From: JAKOQB01 sp036824465
GTDB taxonomy: Bacteria; Pseudomonadota; Gammaproteobacteria; Burkholderiales; Burkholderiaceae_F
NCBI GenBank assembly: GCA_036824465.1
Contig: DAITAC010000121.1
Location: 1-10,840 of the forward strand
Length of the DNA stretch: 10,840 nt
Reading direction: 5' to 3'
The notes below the pieces were generated by a model, which saw only the letters and a list, made by a program, of their open reading frames with translations, did no database searches and was not told the DNA's origin. Positions 1 to 5,466 of this stretch are shown piece after piece; the first letter of the stretch is position 1; each line of letters opens with the position of its first letter. Made by a program: the position numbers and the translations under genes.

Positions 1-242
1 TCGCCGGTGTACGAATGCGGCGCGGCGAACAGCAGCGCAATGCCCTCGTCGATCGGTTCGCCTGACGCATCCAGAAAGCGCGCGCGCGTTGCATGGCGCG
101 GGCGCAGGCGGCCCGCAACGGTCATCCCCAGCAGCGCGCCCACCAGCGCGGACAGATCCGCGCCCGACATGCGCACGATGCCGATGCCGCCACGCCCGAT
201 TGGCGTGGCGATCGCAACGATGGGATCGCTGTCCGATGCCAT
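1..242 (-). CDS. mnmE: tRNA modification GTPase MnmE, N-terminal part (cut by window edge)
   Basis: MnmE (TrmE) works with MnmG to modify the wobble uridine (U34) of certain tRNAs, using a formyl-tetrahydrofolate-derived carbon and GTP hydrolysis. Only about 80 codons are visible: ATG at 242, then a peptide with IVAIATPIGRGGIGIVRMSG at residues 8-27 and a later PHSYTGE. These are the hallmarks of the folate-binding N-terminal domain (the family usually has ATPxGRGGIGxVRxSG and APxSYTGED). The helical and G domains lie beyond the left edge. mnmE normally follows yidC on the same strand. Here that order and strand are kept, but about 350 bp lie between the yidC stop and the mnmE start, filled by an opposite-strand gene. 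The start is set by homology; only a weak AGGT precedes it. Confidence 0.95.
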   Translation of the reverse strand, partial: MASDSDPIVAIATPIGRGGIGIVRMSGADLSALVGALLGMTVAGRLRPRHATRARFLDASGEPIDEGIALLFAAPHSYTG

Positions 243-278
243 CCGTGCAACCTAGCACAGCGCGCGCCGCTCGCTGCG

Positions 279-284
279 TACACT
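279..284 (+). promoter_or_regulatory. Possible -10 element for the small membrane protein gene
   Basis: TACACT matches the sigma70 -10 consensus at 4 of 6 positions. It lies so close to the ATG at 293 that transcription would begin at or next to the start codon, giving a nearly leaderless mRNA. This fits the lack of any Shine-Dalgarno sequence before 293. No good -35 is visible about 17 bp upstream, so this is a weak, inferred site. Confidence 0.25.
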
Positions 285-292
285 CCTGCAGC

Positions 293-586
293 ATGCCCGG
301 AGACGATCCCCTGGTAAAGCTCGCCCGACCGCTGGCCGGCGTGCTGATTGCGGTCGTGATCTCGATGCTGATCGCAGCGATGATCGGCGGCGCGATACCG
401 CTCGATTATTCCGGCCGCGCCTGGGTTTACACGGGTCTGATGTGCTACGTGATCGCTGGCGCCGTCGTAGTATTCAAACTCGCCGCCGCAGGAGAAACCC
501 AGTCGCTGACGCCGGCGCGAATCCTGAAGTGGACGATTTCGCTATGGGTCTGGCCCGCACTGCTGCTGGGCCAGCGGCGTTCATGA
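293..586 (+). CDS. Small hypothetical inner-membrane protein (97 aa)
   Basis: I do not recognise this family. The frame from ATG 293 to TGA 584-586 encodes 97 residues with two clear hydrophobic helices, about residues 12-35 (from LARPLAGVLIAVVIS on) and about 44-64 (WVYTGLMCYVIAGAVVVFK), and a weaker third apolar stretch near 80-92 (ILKWTISLWVWPALLL). The charge pattern suggests a multi-pass inner-membrane protein. It lies in the mnmE-yidC gap on the opposite strand, diverging from mnmE (50 bp between starts) and converging on yidC (6 bp between stops). The ORF is open further upstream, but that part would overlap mnmE codons, and the membrane-like protein only begins at 293. No Shine-Dalgarno sequence is visible. 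The composition (plausible helices, membrane-type residues, no Arg/Pro shadow signature) supports a real gene, but homologue conservation has not been tested. Confidence 0.65.
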   Translation: MPGDDPLVKLARPLAGVLIAVVISMLIAAMIGGAIPLDYSGRAWVYTGLMCYVIAGAVVVFKLAAAGETQSLTPARILKWTISLWVWPALLLGQRRS

Positions 587-592
587 CCGCGT

Positions 593-2347
593 TCAACCGA
601 CCGGCTTCGCCTTCGCGATCTGCTTGGTCACATACCACTGCTGCACGATCGACAGCACGTTGTTGACGACCCAGTAGAGCACCAGCCCGGCGGGGAAGAA
701 GAAGAACATCGCGCCGAAGATGAAGGGCATCACTGCCATCACCTTGGCCTGCACCGGATCGGGCGGCGTCGGGTTCAGCTTGTACTGGATCCACATTGTC
801 GCCATCATCACCACCGGCAGGACGAACCACGCATCCGGCGTGGCCAGGTCCTTGATCCACAGGATCCAGGGCGCATTGCGCATTTCCACGCTCGCCAGCA
901 GCACCCAGTAAAGCGAGATGAACACGGGGATCTGCACCAGGATCGGCAGGCAGCCGCCGAGCGGGTTGATCTTCTCCGTCTTGTACATCTCCATCATCGC
1001 CACGTTGAGCTTCTGCTTGTCATCGCCGTACTGCTCGCGCAGTTTCATCAGGCGCGGCGTGACTTCCTTCATCTTCGCCATCGACTTGTAGCTGGCCGCG
1101 GACAGCGGATAGAACGCCGCCTTGACGACGACGGTGAGCATGATGATGGCCCAGCCCCAGTTGCCCAGCAGTCGGTGGAAGAATTCGAGCAGCCAGTACA
1201 GCGGCTTGGCGATGACGGTGAGCCAGCCATAATCGACCACCAGGTCGAGCCCGGGGGAAATCTGCTTCAGCGCGTTCTGGTCCTGGGGGCCGACGTACAA
1301 CGTCGCCTGCAAGGATTCGCTCGCGCCGGGCGCAATTGACGCCAGCGGCAGGATCGAACCCACCGCATACAGGTTCTTGTCGACCTGCCGCGAGTAGATC
1401 TCGCGCTGCACGCCCGCGGGCGGTACCCAGGCCGAGACGAAGTAGTGCTGGATCATCGAGACCCAGCCGTCCTTGCTGCTTCTTGCGTGCGACTGCTTTC
1501 CCTTTTCGATATCGGAGAACTCGATCTTGTGGAACTTCTCGGCGTCCGTGTACACGGCCGCGCCGGTGAAGGTGTAGTAGAGGCTGGATTCACCTTCCGG
1601 CTTGTTGCCGTCGCGCAGGATCTGCAGATACAGCGACGGCGCCACCGCGTCCGTCCCGGCATTGCTGATCTCGTGCTTCACGTCGATGTCGTAGCGGCCG
1701 CGTTTGAACGTGTAGGTCTTGATGACCTTGACTCCGCCGGACTCGGCGGCGAACTTCACCTCCAGCGTGTCCCGATCGGCCGCGAGCGTCCGCGGCCCGT
1801 CGAGCGGGGTGAACGGCGTGCGGTGGTTGGGGTAGCTCGCGCCCTGCGCGCCTACCAGACCCGTCTGCGCGGTGTAGACGCGCTGCGCACTCACATCCAG
1901 CAGCACGATATTGGCCTCGCGGTCCTGCTTCTTGCCGGTGACGAGCGACATCAGGCCGGCCGCAGTCCAGTCGGGCGCGACGTTCTGTTTGAGCAGCTCC
2001 ACGCGCGCAAGTACTGCGCCGCTGGGATCGATATCGGCGCGCACCATGTCGGTTTCGATGCGCACCCGCTCGGGCGAAGCGACGGCCGGTGACGCGCCCG
2101 TCGGCGGTGCGGCGGTCGGAGCCGCCGGCGCGCCTGGCTGCGCGGGTGCGGCGGGAATCGCTGTGTCCTTGCCGGTCGCCGGGGCGCCTGACGCGGCGGC
2201 TTCAGCCGCGCCCTTCGCTGGCGCCTGGGTCTGCGTCGGCGGAGCGCCGAACATCGACGGCCGGCCCTGAGAGCGCGACCAGTTGTCATACAGGAACAGC
2301 AGCGACATGCCGAAGATGATCCACAGGATCGTGCGCTGGATGTCCAT
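593..2347 (-). CDS. yidC: Membrane protein insertase YidC
   Basis: YidC inserts and folds inner-membrane proteins, alone or with SecYEG. The 584-aa product is in the usual size range for Gram-negative YidC. It shows TM1 at about residues 5-21 (ILWIIFGMSLLFLYDNW), an Ala/Pro-rich low-complexity linker at about 35-92, the large periplasmic beta domain, then the conserved insertase core with five helices. Core landmarks are PLSAASYKSMAKM, EKINPLGGCLPILVQIP and PAGLVLYWVVNN. The conserved positive charge in the substrate groove (Arg in E. coli) is Lys409 here, in VVVKAAFYPL. The start is set at MDIQRT by family alignment. An in-frame ATG four codons earlier (2359) has an AGAAGAG before it and is possible. 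The gene follows yidD by 24 bp and is probably co-transcribed from the rpmH promoter. Its stop lies 6 bp from the stop of the converging small gene, and no intrinsic terminator is visible. Confidence 0.97.
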   Translation of the reverse strand: MDIQRTILWIIFGMSLLFLYDNWSRSQGRPSMFGAPPTQTQAPAKGAAEAAASGAPATGKDTAIPAAPAQPGAPAAPTAAPPTGASPAVASPERVRIETDMVRADIDPSGAVLARVELLKQNVAPDWTAAGLMSLVTGKKQDREANIVLLDVSAQRVYTAQTGLVGAQGASYPNHRTPFTPLDGPRTLAADRDTLEVKFAAESGGVKVIKTYTFKRGRYDIDVKHEISNAGTDAVAPSLYLQILRDGNKPEGESSLYYTFTGAAVYTDAEKFHKIEFSDIEKGKQSHARSSKDGWVSMIQHYFVSAWVPPAGVQREIYSRQVDKNLYAVGSILPLASIAPGASESLQATLYVGPQDQNALKQISPGLDLVVDYGWLTVIAKPLYWLLEFFHRLLGNWGWAIIMLTVVVKAAFYPLSAASYKSMAKMKEVTPRLMKLREQYGDDKQKLNVAMMEMYKTEKINPLGGCLPILVQIPVFISLYWVLLASVEMRNAPWILWIKDLATPDAWFVLPVVMMATMWIQYKLNPTPPDPVQAKVMAVMPFIFGAMFFFFPAGLVLYWVVNNVLSIVQQWYVTKQIAKAKPVG

Positions 2348-2371
2348 TCCGTCTTTCATCGCTAGCTCTTC

Positions 2372-2668
2372 TCAGGTCTTGGTTGCAATCGGCGTCGCGC
2401 GATCGTTCGCGGACTGGTGCGCCTCGTCGCGCCCGCACCAGCAGCGCCAGCGAAACTGTTCCGGCACCGGATCGACGCCGCCGCCACCACGCGGGTGGCA
2501 GCGCGCGAGCCGCGTCATCGTCATCCAGCTGCCGCGCAACGCGCCGTGACGTTCAATCGCCTCGCGTGCGTAGTCCGAACATGTGGGCCAGAACCGGCAA
2601 CTGCCGCCGACCCATGGCGACAGCAGGAACTGATAAGCACGAATCGCGGCAATCAGCAGATGTTTCAC
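2372..2668 (-). CDS. yidD: Membrane protein insertion efficiency factor YidD
   Basis: YidD is a small membrane-associated protein that helps YidC-dependent insertion. The 98-aa product has the whole family signature: an amphipathic N-terminus (LLIAAIRAYQFLLSP), GGSCRFWPTCSDYAREAI at residues 21-38 with Cys24 and Cys30, the HG pair at 41-42, and RCHPRGGGGVDPVP at 56-69. The start is GTG at 2668, preceded at 6 nt by GGAGGT, a very strong ribosome-binding site located inside the end of rnpA. The GTGA overlap with the rnpA stop indicates translational coupling. The tail after residue 70 is hydrophilic and variable. Confidence 0.95.
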   Translation of the reverse strand: MKHLLIAAIRAYQFLLSPWVGGSCRFWPTCSDYAREAIERHGALRGSWMTMTRLARCHPRGGGGVDPVPEQFRWRCWCGRDEAHQSANDRATPIATKT

Positions 2669-3129
2669 GGCAGCACCTCCGCTGGCAGCGCGAGATGTTC
2701 GATCAGCCTTTGCAGCAGAAGATCGGCCTCGGCCCGCAGCGCACGCCGAAACGACGCGAGCGGCATTTCTTCCGCGTCGGGAAACGCCGCCCTCATATAC
2801 AGCACGACGTCAACGTGGCGCGTGGCGGTCACCTGGGTGAGTTGTGGCAGGAAGTGGCGGGCCGCTTCACGCAGCACCCGTTTCGCGAGGTTTCGTTGTA
2901 CTGCCTTGCGCGCCACGCGTTTGCCCACCGTCAATCCAATACGCACCTGCGCCGGGCTGGGCTTGCCATCATCGGCTGCGACGCGCGCCGCAAGACTTAC
3001 CCAGCGCAATGACGCTCGAAACTGCGGTACCCGGCAGGCTTGGAAGTCGCGCGGCGCGCGCAGGCGCGCCGCGCGAGGAAATGCTAGCGCCCGCGTGACC
3101 GCCGCCCCGCCCCCTGACTCAGGATGCAA
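2665..3129 (-). CDS. rnpA: Ribonuclease P protein component
   Basis: RnpA is the protein subunit of RNase P, which trims the 5' leader of pre-tRNAs with the M1 RNA. The 154-aa frame contains LAFPRAARLRAPRDFQ at residues 15-30 (the usual FPRxxRLxxxxDF start of the fold) and the RNR basic motif at about 69-91 (GKRVARKAVQRNLAKRVLRE). The gene is a little longer than the roughly 120-aa E. coli protein, mostly from N-terminal and central residues. The only ATG/GTG/TTG start upstream of the conserved part is TTG at 3129, which lies inside the last codons of rpmH and gives an 11-nt overlap. No good Shine-Dalgarno sequence precedes it, so initiation probably depends on rpmH translation. The 3' end overlaps yidD by 4 nt. 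Function is sure; the exact start is moderately sure. Confidence 0.93.
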   Translation of the reverse strand: MHPESGGGAAVTRALAFPRAARLRAPRDFQACRVPQFRASLRWVSLAARVAADDGKPSPAQVRIGLTVGKRVARKAVQRNLAKRVLREAARHFLPQLTQVTATRHVDVVLYMRAAFPDAEEMPLASFRRALRAEADLLLQRLIEHLALPAEVLP

Positions 3130-3259
3130 GCCGCTTGCGGCCGCGAGCGCGACGCGCGCGAATCACTGCGCGGCCTCCGCGCGATTTCATGCGAGCAAGA
3201 AAGCCATGCGTGCGCTTTCGTTTGACGATGGAAGGTTGAAAGGTGCGCTTGGTTGACAT
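3119..3259 (-). CDS. rpmH: 50S ribosomal protein L34
   Basis: L34 is a very small, basic protein of the large ribosomal subunit. Reading the minus strand from ATG 3259 gives 46 residues beginning MSTKRTFQPSIVKRKRTHGF and ending RARRARGRKRLAS before TGA. This is the full family pattern (KRTxQPS, KRxRxHGFxxRM, GGRxVxxxRRxKGRKRL). Most relatives begin at MKRT, so two residues (Ser, Thr) are extra here, as in some other proteobacteria. An AAGGA ribosome-binding site lies at 3269-3273, with 9 nt to the start. It is the first gene of the rpmH-rnpA-yidD-yidC transcript and has a clear promoter upstream at 3405-3434. Confidence 0.97.
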   Translation of the reverse strand: MSTKRTFQPSIVKRKRTHGFLARMKSRGGRAVIRARRARGRKRLAS

Positions 3260-3373
3260 GATGCTGATTCCTTAAATGCCGCACGGGAGGCGTGAGGCGG
3301 ATGGTGTTCGGGTCCGCTTTCGTTGCGCGGCCACAAGTTCCGGTTTGCTGTGCCTTTCAGAGCGTCGGACACG

Positions 3374-3393
3374 CCCGCGCCCGCCGACGCGGG
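3374..3393 (-). other. GC-rich hairpin at the 5' end of the rpmH leader
   Basis: CCCGCG (3374-3379) and CGCGGG (3388-3393) can pair around an 8-nt loop. In the minus-strand transcript it would form within a few nucleotides of the predicted rpmH start site. It could stabilise the 5' end of the mRNA, or be chance in GC-rich DNA. There is no U-tract after it in the transcript, so it is not an intrinsic terminator. Confidence 0.3.
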
Positions 3394-3404
3394 AAAAGGC
3401 CGCC

Positions 3405-3434
3405 ATTAGACGCGAGATCGATTGGTAGCGTCAA
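3405..3434 (-). promoter_or_regulatory. Sigma70-type promoter for rpmH-rnpA-yidD-yidC
   Basis: On the minus strand TTGACG (3434-3429, 5 of 6 to consensus) and TCTAAT (3410-3405, 5 of 6) are separated by 18 bp. Transcription should start near 3398, giving a leader of about 140 nt before rpmH. This is the strongest promoter-like pair seen in the gap. It points away from dnaA, as expected for the divergent rpmH operon. Confidence 0.65.
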
Positions 3435-3467
3435 ACCGGCGCGGCGATCGATCGACTCGCTGTGGCC

Positions 3468-3476
3468 TGTGGACAG
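3468..3476 (-). promoter_or_regulatory. Weak DnaA box
   Basis: TGTGGACAG is the complement of CTGTCCACA and differs from TTATCCACA at two positions. With the preceding C it forms the near-palindrome CTGTGGACAG. The same nonamer occurs again at 5276-5284, after dnaA. It lies 31 bp before the perfect box at 3507. Confidence 0.4.
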
Positions 3477-3485
3477 ATGACCGGG

Positions 3486-3494
3486 TTATCCCCC
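3486..3494 (+). promoter_or_regulatory. Weak DnaA box
   Basis: TTATCCCCC keeps the first six bases of the DnaA box and differs at positions 7 and 9. It is in the same orientation as the perfect box that starts 21 bp (two helical turns) downstream, a spacing that would place both on the same DNA face. Confidence 0.35.
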
Positions 3495-3506
3495 GATTCT
3501 TTTGAC

Positions 3507-3515
3507 TTATCCACA
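3507..3515 (+). promoter_or_regulatory. DnaA box, perfect consensus
   Basis: TTATCCACA is an exact match to the high-affinity DnaA box. It sits inside the AT-richest part of the rpmH-dnaA gap, next to the probable unwinding element. Confidence 0.85.
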
Positions 3516-3649
3516 TGCTTTGCACCACAGAAATATTGTTTGTGACGCCGGATCGCCCGGCATTGTAGTTGTCAGCGCTTGCTCTCGTCAAAACCATTCT
3601 GCGCCGCGGAGCCTACGGCGCCTTTGGCGGAGGCACCTGCTTGCGCGCT

Positions 3650-3658
3650 TGTGGATAA
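3650..3658 (-). promoter_or_regulatory. DnaA box, perfect consensus, over the dnaA promoter
   Basis: TGTGGATAA is the exact complement of TTATCCACA. It covers the likely -35 region of the dnaA promoter (the -10 candidate is at 3675-3680), which suggests DnaA represses its own gene, as known in E. coli. Confidence 0.85.
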
Positions 3659-3680
3659 CCATCTCCGACAAAGCTAAAAT
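3652..3680 (+). promoter_or_regulatory. Probable dnaA promoter
   Basis: TAAAAT at 3675-3680 matches the -10 consensus at 5 of 6 positions. TGGATA at 3652-3657 (4 of 6 to TTGACA) lies 17 bp upstream and is part of the perfect DnaA box. The start site would be near 3687, leaving a leader of about 180 nt. The -10 is good and the -35 is poor, so DnaA or another factor may modulate it. Confidence 0.45.
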
Positions 3681-3870
3681 CCGCGCTCCATTGCGAATCG
3701 CCTCACCGGACGCCGCCAACATGAGCGGCAATACGGGCTCAGACGCCAAGCAAAGGATCGGCGGCGCCGGGTTGCCGCCAGAAACAAAAACATAAAGCGT
3801 CTTTCACAGAGACAGCTGCTGGCGGCCGGGTGGCATGGCCGTGCGGCGAACGAGGCGAAGAAAGAGGTCG

Positions 3871-5235
3871 ATGGTCCATATCTGGCAAGACTGCTCGCGC
3901 CTGCTTGAGCGCGAGTTGACTCCACAGCAGTACTCCGCCTGGATCAAACCGCTGAAGCCGATCGAATACGACGCGGTGCGCGGACGGCTGCGTATCGGCG
4001 CACCGAACCGGCTGAAGCTCGACGCCATTCGGGCCCAGTTCGCCGCGCGCATCCAGGCCGCCGCAACGAACGTGACGCAGCGCCCGATCGACGTCGTGTT
4101 TGAAGTCGACGCGAACGCGGACGCCGGCAATCGTGAGTCGAACACCGAAGAAGCTGGCGACTCATCCGCAGCCGCGGTCGATAACCGGCCGCAGGCCACG
4201 CCGGACCACTTCGAGCGCGCCCGTCTGCACACACAACTGACTTTCGACTCGTTCGTGACCGGCAAAGCCAATCAGCTGGCGCGCGCGGCCGCGATGCAGG
4301 TCGCGGAGAATCCAGGCGGGTCGTACAACCCGCTTTTCCTGTACGGGGGCGTCGGGCTTGGAAAGACGCATCTCGTGCATGCGGTGGGCAACGCCATCCT
4401 GGCGCGCAAACCGTCCGCACGCGTGCGGTACATCCACGCCGAACAGTACGTGAGCGATGTGGTGCGCGCGTATCAGCGCAAGGCATTTGACGAGTTCAAG
4501 CGCTACTACCACTCGCTCGATCTGCTGCTGATCGACGACATCCAGTTCTTCGCCGGCAAGAGCCGAACCCAGGAGGAGTTCTTCTACGCGTTCGAGGCGT
4601 TGGTGGCCGGGCGCAAGCAGATCATCATCACGTCGGATACCTACCCGAAGGAACTGAAGGAATTCGAAGACCGCCTCGTGTCGCGTTTCGCGTCAGGACT
4701 GACCGTGGCAATCGAGCCGCCCGAACTCGAGATGCGCGTGGCGATCCTGCTGAAGAAGGCCGAGAACGAGGGCCATCCGTTGCAGGAGGACGTGGCCTTC
4801 TTCATCGCCAAGAATCTGCGCAGCAACGTGCGCGAACTGGAAGGCGCGCTGCGCAAGATCCTGGCGTTTTCGTCGTTTCACAACCGCGCCATCTCGGTTG
4901 AGCTTGCACGTGAGGCGCTCAAGGACCTGCTCGGTGCCTCCACCGGCCAGGTCACCGTCGAGTTGATCCAGAAAACCGTCGCTGACTACTACAAGATGAA
5001 GGTCGCTGACATGTACAGCAAGCGGCGCCCGTCATCGATTGCGGGGCCGCGTCAGGTGGCGATGTATCTGGCCAAGGAGATGACGCAAAAGAGCCTGCCG
5101 GAGATTGGCGAACTCTTCGGCGGGCGCGATCACACCACCGTGCTGCATGGGGTGCGCAAGATCGCGTTGTTGCGCTCCACCGATACCGAGCTGAATCATG
5201 CGCTGCATGTGCTCGAACAGGCGTTGAAGGGTTGA
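3871..5235 (+). CDS. dnaA: Chromosomal replication initiator protein DnaA
   Basis: DnaA is the AAA+ ATPase that binds DnaA boxes, melts oriC and loads DnaB helicase. The 454-aa product shows domain I at about residues 1-80 (starting MVHIWQDCSRLLE, with Trp5), a poorly conserved acidic linker to about 115, the AAA+ domain from LTFDSFVTGKANQLA, Walker A GGVGLGKT at 159-166 (Lys165), Walker B LLLIDDIQFF with Asp222 and Asp223, and the DNA-binding domain IV with GGRDHTTVLHGVRKI from residue 417. The start at 3871 is chosen because DnaA proteins begin at this (M)xxxWQxC motif and a purine-rich AAAGAGG stands just before it, although closer than ideal. An in-frame ATG at 3835 would add 12 Arg-rich residues with no family match. 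The gene is first in dnaA-dnaN-gyrB and probably autoregulated through the box at 3650. Confidence 0.98.
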   Translation: MVHIWQDCSRLLERELTPQQYSAWIKPLKPIEYDAVRGRLRIGAPNRLKLDAIRAQFAARIQAAATNVTQRPIDVVFEVDANADAGNRESNTEEAGDSSAAAVDNRPQATPDHFERARLHTQLTFDSFVTGKANQLARAAAMQVAENPGGSYNPLFLYGGVGLGKTHLVHAVGNAILARKPSARVRYIHAEQYVSDVVRAYQRKAFDEFKRYYHSLDLLLIDDIQFFAGKSRTQEEFFYAFEALVAGRKQIIITSDTYPKELKEFEDRLVSRFASGLTVAIEPPELEMRVAILLKKAENEGHPLQEDVAFFIAKNLRSNVRELEGALRKILAFSSFHNRAISVELAREALKDLLGASTGQVTVELIQKTVADYYKMKVADMYSKRRPSSIAGPRQVAMYLAKEMTQKSLPEIGELFGGRDHTTVLHGVRKIALLRSTDTELNHALHVLEQALKG

Positions 5236-5301
5236 TGATTGCCTGTGAACAGTTTCTGTATGAGCTGTGCATTGGTGTGGACAGCTTTGCCGCATCTTGC
5301 T

Positions 5302-5348
5302 GAGCCGGCGAGTTGTTCCTTGTCGTCCACAGCATGTCCGGCCGGCTC
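5302..5348. repeat. 8-bp perfect inverted repeat around a DnaA-like site
   Basis: GAGCCGGC (5302-5309) and GCCGGCTC (5341-5348) are exact complements separated by 31 bp. The spacer contains the DnaA-box-like TCGTCCACA. No T-tract follows the right arm, so an intrinsic dnaA terminator is unlikely. It may form a hairpin in the dnaA-dnaN transcript or be a protein-binding site. Confidence 0.5.
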
Positions 5349-5356
5349 GTGCACGG

Positions 5357-5365
5357 TTACGCACA
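5357..5365 (+). promoter_or_regulatory. Near-consensus DnaA box
   Basis: TTACGCACA differs from TTATNCACA only at position 4. It is in the dnaA-dnaN gap, in the same orientation as the box at 5412. Confidence 0.45.
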
Positions 5366-5411
5366 GCGATTGAAGTAGTCCAAGCCACTGTTGCCGCGTC
5401 GATTTGCAACG

Positions 5412-5420
5412 TTATCCACG
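5412..5420 (+). promoter_or_regulatory. Near-consensus DnaA box upstream of dnaN
   Basis: TTATCCACG differs from the perfect box only in the last base. It lies 46 bp before the dnaN start, where a bound DnaA could affect dnaN transcription. Confidence 0.6.
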
Positions 5421-5466
5421 TGATTGCCATTGATCTATTAGCTGGTTCTATCAAGAGGAAGTACAA

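Larger units (their letters stand above)
3260..3870. other. oriC: rpmH-dnaA intergenic region, probable oriC
   Basis: This 611-bp gap has no convincing gene. It lies between rpmH and dnaA, the classic origin position in many proteobacteria such as Pseudomonas. It holds two perfect DnaA boxes (3507-3515 plus, 3650-3658 minus), weaker boxes at 3468-3476 and 3486-3494, and a TCTTTCACA (3800-3808) with two mismatches. The segment of about 3497-3546 is visibly AT-richer than its surroundings (tracts such as ATTCTTTTGA and GAAATATTGTTTG) and abuts the perfect box at 3507, so it is the likely unwinding element. Two promoters point outward, to rpmH and to dnaA. The unwinding site and origin limits are inferred, and the gap 5236-5466 may also contribute. 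Confidence 0.75.
5236..5466. other. dnaA-dnaN intergenic region with DnaA-box cluster
   Basis: These 231 bp hold no gene. They contain near-consensus DnaA boxes TTACGCACA (5357-5365) and TTATCCACG (5412-5420), each one mismatch from TTATNCACA, weaker sites TGTGGACAG (5276-5284) and TCGTCCACA (5323-5331), and a degenerate TGTGAACAG (5244-5252). An inverted repeat spans 5302-5348. No strong promoter for dnaN is evident; the segment just before the gene is AT-richer and includes a weak -10-like TCTATT (5434-5439). The region could be a second binding array of the origin or regulate dnaN. Confidence 0.6.

Noticed and set aside
89..292. Upstream extension of the small membrane protein gene
   Set aside because: It would overlap the mnmE N-terminal codons on the other strand and reads as Arg/Pro/Cys-rich sequence without family character.
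540..640. Bidirectional terminator between the convergent small gene and yidC
   Set aside because: The stops are only 6 bp apart, and I could find no stable stem with a T-tract on either strand.
3416..3453. Cluster of GATC sites including the palindrome CGATCGATCG near the origin
   Set aside because: It resembles the Dam/SeqA sites of enteric oriC, but GATC is frequent throughout this GC-rich window, and a Dam/SeqA system is not expected in most betaproteobacteria.
3502..3795. Plus-strand 97-codon frame in the rpmH-dnaA gap
   Set aside because: It runs through the DnaA boxes and dnaA promoter, has no ribosome-binding site and shows no recognisable protein pattern.
3835..3870. Upstream in-frame ATG for dnaA adding 12 residues
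   Set aside because: The extension is Arg-rich with no family counterpart. The conserved DnaA N-terminus begins at 3871.
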